DNA from: Macrostomum hystrix
Lineage: Eukaryota > Platyhelminthes > Macrostomidae
Length of the DNA: 64,000 bases
Direction: 5' to 3'
NCBI GenBank assembly: GCA_950097015.1
Contig: CATNEN010000025.1
Coordinates: 3,635,001 to 3,699,000, forward strand
The translations under genes and the position numbers were made by a program. The notes below the pieces were generated by a model that saw only the letters and a list, made by a program, of their open reading frames with translations, was not told the origin of the DNA and ran no database searches. Below, piece after piece: positions 22,042 to 32,600 of this stretch (position 1 is its first letter; each line of letters begins with the position of its first letter).

Positions 22042-22744
22042 CAAATTGAATTGAATTTTTACTGAGTCTTACAGTTGATCTGATGCATTATTTATCATGT
22101 CAGGCTAGTCTCAGTAATTTCATCTATATTTTTACATGTTCGCTAAAACTATATTTAAAGCAGCATGTCTTTTATTGATTGTTGATTTTGGCTGTCGTCA
22201 TCGAAACATTATAGCTTATCATTTAGTCTAGAATCAAATGAGCTGAAATTTTCGTATGCAGTCATAGCGCCTCATCGCAATTAAATAGAAGCCCGGGTGT
22301 AGGTCGAATCCATTTCTATATTAACAGCTATTTGAGTCGGTTGCGTGTCAATTTTTTATAAGTCTACAATTTTTATTGTCTGTTTTCATTCTTAAGAGTC
22401 AAATGTCTATTTTGTTTTTCTTCCTTTTGGTTTTTGTCACCGTCTGGTTAAGAGAACAGCTTTACTCATTTATATTTATAACTTGTCAATTATTTATCGA
22501 TCAAGTCATTCACTATCATTTGCAATTGTGTGATTTGGTTTATAAAGTTTTGAAAGTTTAATTAGAAATCTGTTTGATCGAGGTTATTTTGTTACAGCTG
22601 TGAATTGATCCGAAAGTACTTCCTTGAAATATTTGCTAGTAAGACCTGTGTGATTTTCATTTAGTGTTTGTTATGCATTAAAATTAAATATTCATTTTTC
22701 TTCGTTATATAATCCACGATCAATTAAGTTTATTATCTACACAA
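22042..22744. other. PYCR 3' flank, AT-rich
   Basis: No further gene is seen. No canonical AATAAA lies close to the stop codon; the sequence is AT-rich and without repeats. Confidence 0.5.
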
Positions 22745-23045
22745 GAACGCGCAGCAGTTTTATCGGTCCAACAACCCTCTGCCCCAGACCGTACAGCACT
22801 TTTATCGGTCCAACCACCCTCTGCCCCAGACCGTACAGCAGTTTTATCGGTCCAACCACCCTCTGCCCCAGACCGTACAGCAGTTTTATCGGTCCAACCA
22901 CCCTCTGCCCCAGACCGTACAGCAGTTTTATCGGTCCAACCACCCTCTGCCCCAGACCTTACAGCAGTTTTATCGATCCAACCAACGTCTGCCCCAGACC
23001 TTACAGCAGTTTTATCGATCCAACCAACGTCTGCCCTAGACAGTT
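22745..23045. repeat. 39-bp minisatellite
   Basis: About eight copies of a 39-bp unit (containing cagttttatcggtccaacc and ctgccccagaccgtac). The unit is a multiple of three, so a 116-codon frame is open on the minus strand (13-residue repeats). Nothing else supports a gene. Confidence 0.95.
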
Positions 23046-23204
23046 TGAACTGGCTGTGATTCACTTGCAATTACGTATAAAATGAGAGCAGTCTTTCCTA
23101 TGTATGTCAAATGTTGCACTTTCAGCTTTAGAATTAGCTTCATAATAAAAGCTGAGGCGACACAATAAATAAGTCTTCAAACACACTAAAAGAAAGGCAA
23201 GTCA

Positions 23205-24229
23205 ATGCCCAAGCTGCTAGTGACCGGCTTCGGTCCATTCAGCGCCTGCTCGGTCAATTCTAGCTGGCTATTGGCCCAGGCGGTGCGCGATCGTCTAGCC
23301 AAGACTCAGCCATCCCTAACGGTTGTCGCAGTAGAAATCCCCGTTGAATATGCCATCGTAGCTGACAAAGTCCCGGCCCTCTGGTCAGAGGAGAAGCCAG
23401 ATCTGGTGCTGCACCTGGGCTATTACGGCACTGGTAGGGCATTGCGTATTGAACGTAGGGCTAGGAATTCACCCTACTGCAGGCCGGACTATTGCAATTG
23501 CACATGCGAGCAGGCCTTTGGTCGGTCTGTCTGTCACAAGGATGTCGAGGCGGATGTTGCCTACCGCTGCGGCCTCGATCTTGACCGAGCGGTGGAGGCT
23601 GTCAAGCGAGATTTTCCCAACGGAGAGGTGAGGGGAGAGGTTGAGAGTGGACAGGTAGCGGGTGTTAGTGTAGGGCTAGCGGGTGCTAGTGGAGGGGCAG
23701 CGGGTGGTAGTGAAGGGGCAGCGAGTGGTAGTGAAGGGGTAGCGGGTGGTAGTGAAGGGGTAGCGGGTGGTAGTGAAGGGGCAGCGGGTGGTAGTGGAGG
23801 GGCAGCGGGTGGTAGTGAAGGGGCAGCGGGTGGTAGTGAAGGGGTAGCGGGTGGTAGTGAAGGGGCAGCGGGTGGTAGTGAAGGGGCAGCGGGTGGTAGT
23901 GAAGGGGCAGCGGGTGGTAGTGAAGGGGTGGCGGATGGTAGTGGAGGGGCAGCGGGTGGTAGTGAAGGGGTAGTGAGGGGTAGCATTATGTCGGAACAGC
24001 TAAAGATAGAATCAAGCCCATTCAACACCCAAAGGTGGAGCTGGTAATGTCTGATGACGCCGGGCTCTACCTGTGCGAGTTTATCTACTGCGTTAGCTTG
24101 CACTGCGACGCCAAGCGCTGCGTGTTTGTTCACGTGCCCGACTGCGTTGGAAACGATGATAAACTGCAGCTGCTGTCCGCCGGTCTATGCAGTCTAGTCA
24201 ACGACCTGCTGCGTCAGTTGGAACTTTGA
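23205..24229 (+). CDS. PGPEP1: Pyroglutamyl-peptidase I, two exons
   Basis: Exon 1 is 23205-23627 (141 codons) and exon 2 is 24035-24229 (64 codons and stop). They join in phase 0 across a 407-base intron with GTGAGG donor and AAAG acceptor. The 205-residue product is the usual length of the family (about 209). It opens with KLLVTGFGPFSACSVNSSW, the C15 peptidase signature. Glu in LRIERRARN is the likely catalytic acid. The nucleophile Cys is in SDDAGLYLCEFIYCVSL and the His is in FVHVPD. The enzyme removes N-terminal pyroglutamate from peptides in the cytosol. The intron is filled by a 21-bp minisatellite. It keeps the exon 1 frame open, but leads into exon 2 out of frame, so retention would give a Gly/Ser/Ala-rich truncated protein. 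An AATAAA lies at 24466-24471. Confidence 0.93.
23640..23980 (+). repeat. 21-bp minisatellite filling the PGPEP1 intron
   Basis: About 16 copies of ggggtagcgggtggtagtga plus one base, with a/g variants. It begins about 12 bases after the donor site and ends about 55 bases before the acceptor. It is the same family as 21568-21700. Confidence 0.95.
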
Positions 24230-25073
24230 TGAGCTGTTTCATCATCATCATTTCATGTGTTGGAAGATTTGTATAAGAGGCCTCTTTATCAGCTATCTGA
24301 TAATTGGCCCCTTTATCTGATAAGTGGTTCAGTTAAATGTATTTTTAAACTCTTGAAGATTACTCTTTATAGATTATAATTACTGCACACATTCACATTA
24401 ATTAAAATGTTTATCTAGGTATAAGCAGTATTGAAATTCCGCAATTATTTCTTACTTGATTAACTAATAAAGAGTCACTAATATTTGCTGATAAATATTG
24501 TTATTAATGATTCTAATTTGCTTATTTGCAAGCATTTTCTTATAATACTATGTTAGTTAATGGCTAAACTTGTTACCATTTTTCAAATGTGTCATGGTTG
24601 GAGGATCAGGTGTAGAACGATTCACGTCACAAATGATGCCCTGAATCTACACGCTTATCATTTCAGTTACATGACTGAATAACTTCCTGAAACTATTTCA
24701 TTCCGAAAATGTTATTGCTGGTGATTTTCTATATCATGGCTGAATTATTGTAGTAAATTTTCATCTCATTCGGACCTCTTTTATCAAAGTTTTAAGTGCA
24801 TATTTTTTGCTGTAGAGTAACCTAGAATATATAATAATTGTAGCTGAGTACATTAATCATGTACTCATAGCAATTCAGAATACTGCCAAACCTCTAGGAT
24901 TACGAAATTCTATCTGATAAGTTTTTGTCTTCTTTGGCTTTCTATATTAAGTGTAAATTTAGCTAATATGAATTGATTTATATATTTAGAACGAAAAAAG
25001 CTCGAAAATTTCTTATTGATTTTTGCAACGGTCTGTTTGCTTTGCTTTATTATTTATTTGCCCATTTTGTCTC
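24230..25073. other. AT-rich spacer after PGPEP1
   Basis: It holds the PGPEP1 3' region (AATAAA at 24466). No other gene is recognised. Confidence 0.6.
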
Positions 25074-26605
25074 AGCCAGATCAGGCATCAATTGTGAGTC
25101 CTTATCTCAGCCAGATCAGAAATCAATTGTGAGTCCTTATCTCAGCCAGATCAGGCATCAATTGTGAGTCCTTATCTCAGCCAGATCAGAAACCAATTGT
25201 GAGTCCTTATCTCAGCCAGATCAGGCACCAATTGTGAGTCCTTATCTCAGCCAGATCAGAAACCAATTGTGAGTCCTTATCTCAGCCAGATCAGGCATCA
25301 ATTGTGAGTCCTTATCTCAGCCAGAGCAGAAACCAATTGTGAGTCCTTATCTCAGCCAGATCAGGCATCAATTGTGAGTCCTTATCTCAGCCAGATCAGA
25401 AATCAATTGTGAGTCCTTATCTCAGCCAGATGAGACATCAGTTGTGAGTCCTTATCTCAGCCAGATCAGAAACCAATTGTGAGTCCTTATCTCAGCCAGA
25501 TCAGGCATCAATTGTGAGTCCTTATCTCAGCCAGATGAGACATCAATTGTGAGTCCTTATCTCAGCCAGATGAGACATCAATTGTGAGTCCTTATCTCAG
25601 CCAGATCAGAAACCAATTGTGAGTCCTTATCTCAGCCAGATCAGGCACCAATTGTGAGTCCTTATCTCAGCCAGATCAGAAATCAATTGTGAGTCCTTAT
25701 CTCAGCCAGATCAGAAATCAATTGTGAGTCCTTATCTCAGCCAGATCAGAAATCAATTGTGAGTCCTTATCTCAGCCAGATGAGACATCAATTGTGAGTC
25801 CTTATCTCAGCCAGATCAGAAACCAATTGTGAGTCCTTATCTCAGCCAGATCAGGCACCAATTGTGAGTCCTTATCTCAGCCAGATCAGGCACCAATTGT
25901 GAGTCCTTATCTCAGCCAGATCAGAAATCAATTGTGAGTCCTTATCTCAGCCAGATCAGAAATCAATTGTGAGTCCTTATCTCAGCCAGATCAGAAATCA
26001 ATTGTGAGTCCTTATCTCAGCCAGATGAGACATCAATTGTGAGTCCTTATCTCAGCCAGATCAGAAACCAATTGTGAGTCCTTATCTCAGCCAGATGAGA
26101 CATCAATTGTGAGTCCTTATCTCAGCCAGATCAGAAATCAATTGTGAGTCCCTATCTCAGCCAGATGAGACATCAATTGTGAGTCCTTATCTCAGCCAGA
26201 TGAGACATCAATTGTGAGTCCCTATCTCAGCCAGATGAGACATCAATTGTGAGTCCTTATCTCAGCCAGATCAGAAATCAATTGTGAATCCTTGTCTCAG
26301 ACAGATCAGAAATCAATTGTGAGTCCTTATCTCAGCCAGAGCAGAAACCAATTGTGAGTCCTTATCTCAGCCAGATCAGGCACCAATTGTGAGTTCTTAT
26401 CTCAGCCAGATCAGAAATCAATTGTGAGTCCTTATCTCAGCCAGATCAAGCATCAATTGTGATTCCTTATCTCAGCCAGATCAGGCATCAATTGTGAGTC
26501 CTTATCTCAGCCAGATCAGAAATCAATTGTGAGTCCTTATCTCAGCCAGACCAGGCATCAATTGTGAGTCCTTATCTCAGCCAGATCAGAAATCAATTGT
26601 GAGCG
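25074..26605 (+). repeat. 35-bp minisatellite, about 43 copies, upstream of the tetraspan gene
   Basis: Each unit carries ccttatctcag, then ccagatcagaaatcaatt, then gtgagt. The variants are caggcatca, cagaaatca, cagaaacca and gagacatca. The array ends just before a TTTCAG acceptor-like site at 26630-26637, 28 bases upstream of the tetraspan ATG. It therefore probably lies in a 5' leader intron or immediately upstream of a trans-splice site. Confidence 0.95.
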
Positions 26606-26664
26606 CTTAATATAACCCTTATTTTCGAAATTTCAGACCTGCTCATCGCCTAGCAACTGTTGCC

Positions 26665-29600
26665 ATGCAAACTGACGCGTACAATGCAACTACTACTACT
26701 ACTTCAGTCCGGCAGGAGGGTCCGGGCATCGGGCTAGATCGAGAATATCCCAAATCAATCATGGGAATCCTGATGATTGTAGCCTCTGTAATGGGAATTA
26801 TCCTAATTATCTGCGGCTCAATTTTTCCCTGGTCCTACTTAGGCGGCGGCTACATAGTATTCGTCGGCATTCTGGTCTTCTTCGGCACTGGCACCCTGTT
26901 TGTACTCTATCTGCTGCGCGTGGTGCCACGAATTCCTGGCCCGTTCGGCCTAATTGTGAGTACACAATCTTTATCTTTACCATTTTAATCCGATGCTGGA
27001 TTCATTATCGACTGATGGATTAGAAAGGATCTTATAAACTTTCCAGATGCTGATCTATCTGCTTGTTGTTATCGTCCTTGCCATTATCGCTCTGATTGTG
27101 GCTGCATCGAAAGGATGGAACAGCGGGGCTGCCATTGCCAGCGCTGTGAGTGTCTATTTTCTATATTCTCATTCAACATTAATTAAACTGACGTGGAATG
27201 GTTTCGAACACGGAAAGTTAAAAAAAGTAAAATGAACTTTTCTGCTGTTAGAAACGAGAAATGTTTAATTAGCTTTGGAGTTTTCTATGTTTCCTTGTAA
27301 GTAAATGCAATGCATCTTGATTTTTACTTGATTTCTAAAAGGCTTTAGTCTCACAGAGCCAGACTTTTGTCGCCTCTCGAAGGCCTAAAAATCGCGCAAT
27401 GCTTCTCATCTACGCGCTAAAATAATATTATATATAATACTAGCTTTTTTTGCCCGTTGTTTTTGGGGCAGAAATTTAAAGCAAAGCAGTAAGCAATTCA
27501 CGTCTCTGTATTAACTTTATAGTGAAGGTCACCATTTATTTATTTACTGCATTAATGAAAAGTGAAGAGTTTGTTTAAGGGCGTTTTAAGTAAAAAATAA
27601 GTGAAAAGTTTGTCCAAACAGCCCCCTCTTGATTACTTCTTTAGAAACATGTCTCTTAGCCACTCCTCTATACAGTCAGTGGCAGATCCAGGAATTTTGT
27701 TTTGGGGCGGTCTGTCAGGGGAGCGCCATGAGAATCACAGAGGGGGTTCCAGCGGCCGAAAAAGGGCGCCAGGAGCCAAGAAAGGGCGCCAGCGGCTGAA
27801 AAACGGGAGCCAGCGGCTGAAAAAGGGGCGCCAGCGGCTGAAAAAGGGGCGCCAGCGGCCGAAAAGGGGCGCCAGTCGCAGCACTGGCGCCCCTGGTGGG
27901 GGCATCTTATTCCGATGATTAAAATTTAGGGGGCGACTGCCCCCCCGCCCCCCCTAAATCTGCCTCTGTATACAGTATGCATGTACACGCGTATACATAA
28001 AGAAAATAGCCATGGCATAACAATAACAATGTCAAAGAAACAAAATTAAACTGTTTCAGAGTTCAGAGTTAGACAGGTCAAGGTCAATTCGTGACTACTT
28101 TTCTATTAATTGCTTGCGAGTCACCTCAAGGCCTGGGGATACACCACATTCTTCGTTCTTCCCCTTGGTGCGAAAATGAATAGGCCAGCTGGATTTCCAA
28201 CACGGGAGCAGGCGACACAAAGCTGCCCATGCGAGAAGCAAGGAGTCTCCAGGTTGATGCCAGCCACCTTCAGCGACTGTCCCTGAGCCTTGTTAATAGT
28301 CATCGCAAAGCACACTCTCACAGGGAACTGCAGTCGCTTGAACTGAAATGGCAGGTCCGTGGGGATAATTGGAATCCGGGGAACGAACACAGACTCTCCT
28401 CTGCCAGATCCAGTCATTATCGTGGCCTCAATCACGTGTGGGAAGAGCCGCCTGACTATCAGTCTGGTGCCGTTACACAGCCTTGGCGCATTCAGGTTGC
28501 GGAGGAGCATAATTGGTGCCCCAACTTTCAGCTGCAAGTTGTGCGATGGAGTTCCAGGAGGATCTAGAGAGTTCAGAAACTCAACAGGATACTCCACAGC
28601 GGTGTCATCAGTCAACGTTGTATCAATTGACTTGTAGGTGAAAACTGCACCTGGCAACTCCTGAAGCAGTTGGTAGTTAATTTCGTTGGCGGCATCATTT
28701 CTAGGACACAGAATTGCCCTCTCTGACAGCCAGTCAACGTCAGCATATCGAACCATCAGGTTCGGGTAAACTTTTGCCTTGAGCTCCTGCACTGACTGCA
28801 CAATGGTTCCGATTGTAGCGATCGATGACTGCCCATCCTCGGTGCTAATCTCCAGCAGACCATTGCCGATTCGCAATAGATTGGCAGAGAACTCATGAGC
28901 TGTTTCGTCTCCTTGAATTGTAGCTCTCATGTTTGTTCGTAGGTGCAACTTCACAACCGATGGCCACAGGTGAGATGATTTTAGGCAAGCATTAATCTCA
29001 TCAGCAGGAGTGCCACGCGGAATCACAGGCAGTGTCTGTCTAAAGTCTCCAGACAGCAGCAGAGTGACACCACCCATCAGTTGATCGCCAGCCTCTCTCT
29101 TTCTTCTATCCCAGGCTGGCTGGAGAGAAATATCGACCGGAGAGTAGGGATGCCAACTCCGGTTAACCGGTTTGCCAAAAAACCGGTTTCGGGCCGAAAA
29201 ACCGGTTTTGAAAAAACCGGTTTTTTGGTCCGGTTTTTCACGGTTTTTCACATGCTTATTAAAATTCTAAAATGGAATACAATCTAGATATAAAGAGTCA
29301 CAAGACTCACAACAACGTGACAAATGTCACAACCACAACAATACACATCACAATTCATAATGTCGCAAACAATTCAACGTGAGTCGTGACTCTTGAAAAT
29401 TAGAAATTTAAATTCAATAATTTCTTCGAAATCAAAAGTGAAAATATTATAACGTAAAATAGAATGGGATTTGTCTTGGGCAATTTGTGTTTCGTAACTT
29501 TCGTATCACCACCTACGGCTACTAGGATGGGTTTCAGACTTTCAGCTAGGCTTTCAGCATTCAGTGATTCAGATTCAGTCATTTTTCAGGGCTTCCAGAT

Positions 29601-32600
29601 CCAGAAGTTTTAACTTTTAGCTTTCAGCTTTCTAGTTTCCCGTACAACGTACAAGTACAACGTACAAGTACAAGTACAACAATCCGAGTCCCGACTCCCG
29701 ACCCGATCCCGACGTCGACCGTCGGCCGACATCGCTGTAATGTAACATTACCACTTTTCCTATCTCCCGGTCCCGAGTCCCGAATCCGATCCCGACCCGA
29801 CCCGACGTCTAGCAGACGTCTAAATCTAAATAAACGTCAAACGTCGGTTGGTTGGTGTTGGTGGTCAGGACTCAGGACTCAGGAGATGGTAAAAGCGGTA
29901 ATGCTACAGCGACGTTGGCCAACGTCGAAAAAGTCGCCAACATTGGCTGATGTCGGATTGTTGTTTGTACGGGTTTCCATATCATATCACTGGCTGGCAC
30001 TGGCAGGCAGCATTGCCATTGCCATTAGCTCAGCATTATCTTTACTCAGGACAGGACAGGAGTCAGGAGTCAGGACTCAGGACTCAGGAGTCTAGGAGTT
30101 AGGTTAGGTATTTACTATTTAGTATTTACTATTGAGTATAGGCCCAAGTGTCCAAGCCCAACCATTTGCTAATTTCTCTTCTAATCAGTCTAATGAAGGA
30201 GCTCTATATATAGTCTACTATCATCTGTAACTATATGTAACTGTAATCTATAAGCATAATTAAATATGTACAAAGTGCATTGTACTATGCATGGGCCAGT
30301 GTGGGCTGTGTGGCACTTTAAAATCCAAATTCAAAATATGTGAGTTAAGCCTGACTATTGTCAATGACAATTAAATAAATTTATTTAATTCTAAATATAA
30401 ATGCTAAGAAAATGAATAATTTTTTTGTAAATTTGTAATTGCAAGTATATATATATATCATATAGTAAAATTTCTTAGGAAAGGTTTGAATTACTTATAT
30501 AGCCAAGGGAAAGCCCAAAGGGTCCTAAGGGTAAAGGTGCAACCAGGTGGGCTTTAGCCATTCGTCATTACTACTCATTAGCCTTAAGTCATAAGTCATT
30601 AGCCTTAGCCAACTATATATTTCTGTCAAATTTCAAAGTGAAATCTCCATGGTTATATCATATATAAAATGATAGGGTAGGCCTAATAATATTTTTTTAC
30701 ATATTTCTAAATATTTTATTTGAATTCATAAGTAATAAATAACAACTACCATTGAATATAAGTAAAAAAATCTAATCTAATTAATTGCAGATCATCATCA
30801 GGATTCAGGACATCAGCAAAGATACAAATGTCTAGTCTTCCAAAGTCTAGCATATGGACGAATTTTCAGAGAATTTCTGAAAAGCAAGCTAGTTGCAATA
30901 TTTGCAAGACTACAATCCAGACTAAGGGAGGATCCACTTCGGCCATGCATGCGCATCTGAAGAAGTTACATGATATCAAACTTCCTGTTTCTGGGACAAA
31001 TACTAAGTCTGGAAATAGCAGAATGCCTCGTGCTACTAGCAGCATTAGCCAACCTTTGCAAGATAGCCAAGCTGCCCCCACTGCCACAGCTGCAGCTGGC
31101 CCAGTTGTCCAAGCTGCCCTAGCTGGCCCAACACCTGCAAAGCAGTCAAAAATAGTTGAATTTCTGTCTCGTAAGCCAGTGGATGATAATGCTATTTTTG
31201 CCAGAATGGTAGCCAAGGATGGAATTGCATTTCGATTGTTTGTAACATCTGAGGATATTCGAAGTGGTCTCCAAGCACGTGGAGTGCATGTCCCCAAGTC
31301 AAGGGAGACAATCAAGGCTCGGGTGATGTTGTTTGCAGACTCAGTTGAGGCTGAAATAAAGACAGATCTTTGTGCGCGACGCAAATGTGGTGAAAGGTTT
31401 GCCCTGACACTTGATGAGTGGACAGGTATAAACAATCGTCGTTATATGAATGTGAACATTCACTTAGCCAATCGAAGTCATCACAATCTTGGACTTGTAA
31501 GAGTTCATGGATCAATGAATGCTGAGGCTTGTTTGCAGCTTGTAACTGAACATGTCAGCAAGTTTGGAGTAGATGTCACCAAAGACATCATTGCTTGTAC
31601 TACAGACGGAGCATCAGTGATGGTGAAGTTTGGAAGGTTAATTCATGCTGAGCACCACCTGTGTTTTGCACATGCAATTCATCTGGCTGTATCTGATGTG
31701 CTTTATTGTCCTGTTGCTACCGCAGTTACATCTACTGTTTCTGTTTCTGATGTCGAAGCTGATGCATGTGATGATGCTGAAGTGGCCATGCTGTGGGACT
31801 TGTCTGATGAAGGAACTGATGGCAATGCTATGCAACTGAATCCTACTATTCAAGAACTCATTGTCAAAGTTCGCGATGTTGTCAAGTGTTTTCGCGGAAA
31901 ACCTGTGCGCAATGACACACTTCAGTCATTTGTGAAGGCAAGTCATGGATCTGAGCTTAGTCTCATCCTTGATTGTCGGACTCGGTGGAATTCCTTGCTG
32001 AGTATGGTGGATCGCTTCTTGCTGCTTTTGAAGCCCATACAGCGAGCACTCTTGCAACTTGATCTCGAATTCCCATTGGATCGCCAAGACATTGCACGCT
32101 TGAATGAAATCAACCAGGCCCTCAAACCTGTAGAGCTAATTGTGAAGACACTATGCCAGCGTGATTGCACAATCGTCACTGCAATCAATGCAGTAGAGTT
32201 CGCCATACTGAAGCTGTCAAGCCAAGAAAGTGACCCTGCACAGGATCTTTCCAGCTCACTTAAGCTGCGTATTCAAGAGCGCAGCGGACCCATAGTCACT
32301 GCAGCCAAGTTTCTCTTCCAATATGGAGCTACTGACTCAAAATCTGAGCTCAATGCCGTTAAGTATACTTTAATTGCTCTCGCCAAGAAACTAGAACTGT
32401 GTGCACAGCCTGAGGACAATGCCGATCAAACTGCTAGTGAAAGTGGAGCAGCTGCAGCAGGTCTTAACATGAATCTGGAATTGTCAACACGCTCGGAGGA
32501 GTTGGCAGCATCATCTTTACCAGCACCAGTAGCTGCGTGTTCAAGACCAGCTGAAGCAATCGACAGCAATCGGGCAAATCAGCAAGAGGTCTGCATAGGC

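Noticed and set aside
22720-23070. Minus-strand 116-codon frame with 13-residue repeats
   Set aside because: Entirely inside a 39-bp minisatellite with no start context, domain or splice support.
25074-26605. CRISPR-like array
   Set aside because: The units are contiguous tandem copies without unique spacers, and the genome is eukaryotic.
5410-30680. Scattered taggcc palindromic motifs in noncoding DNA
   Set aside because: They recur at several places, but with no fixed spacing or context, and a frequency test is needed before calling them a signal.
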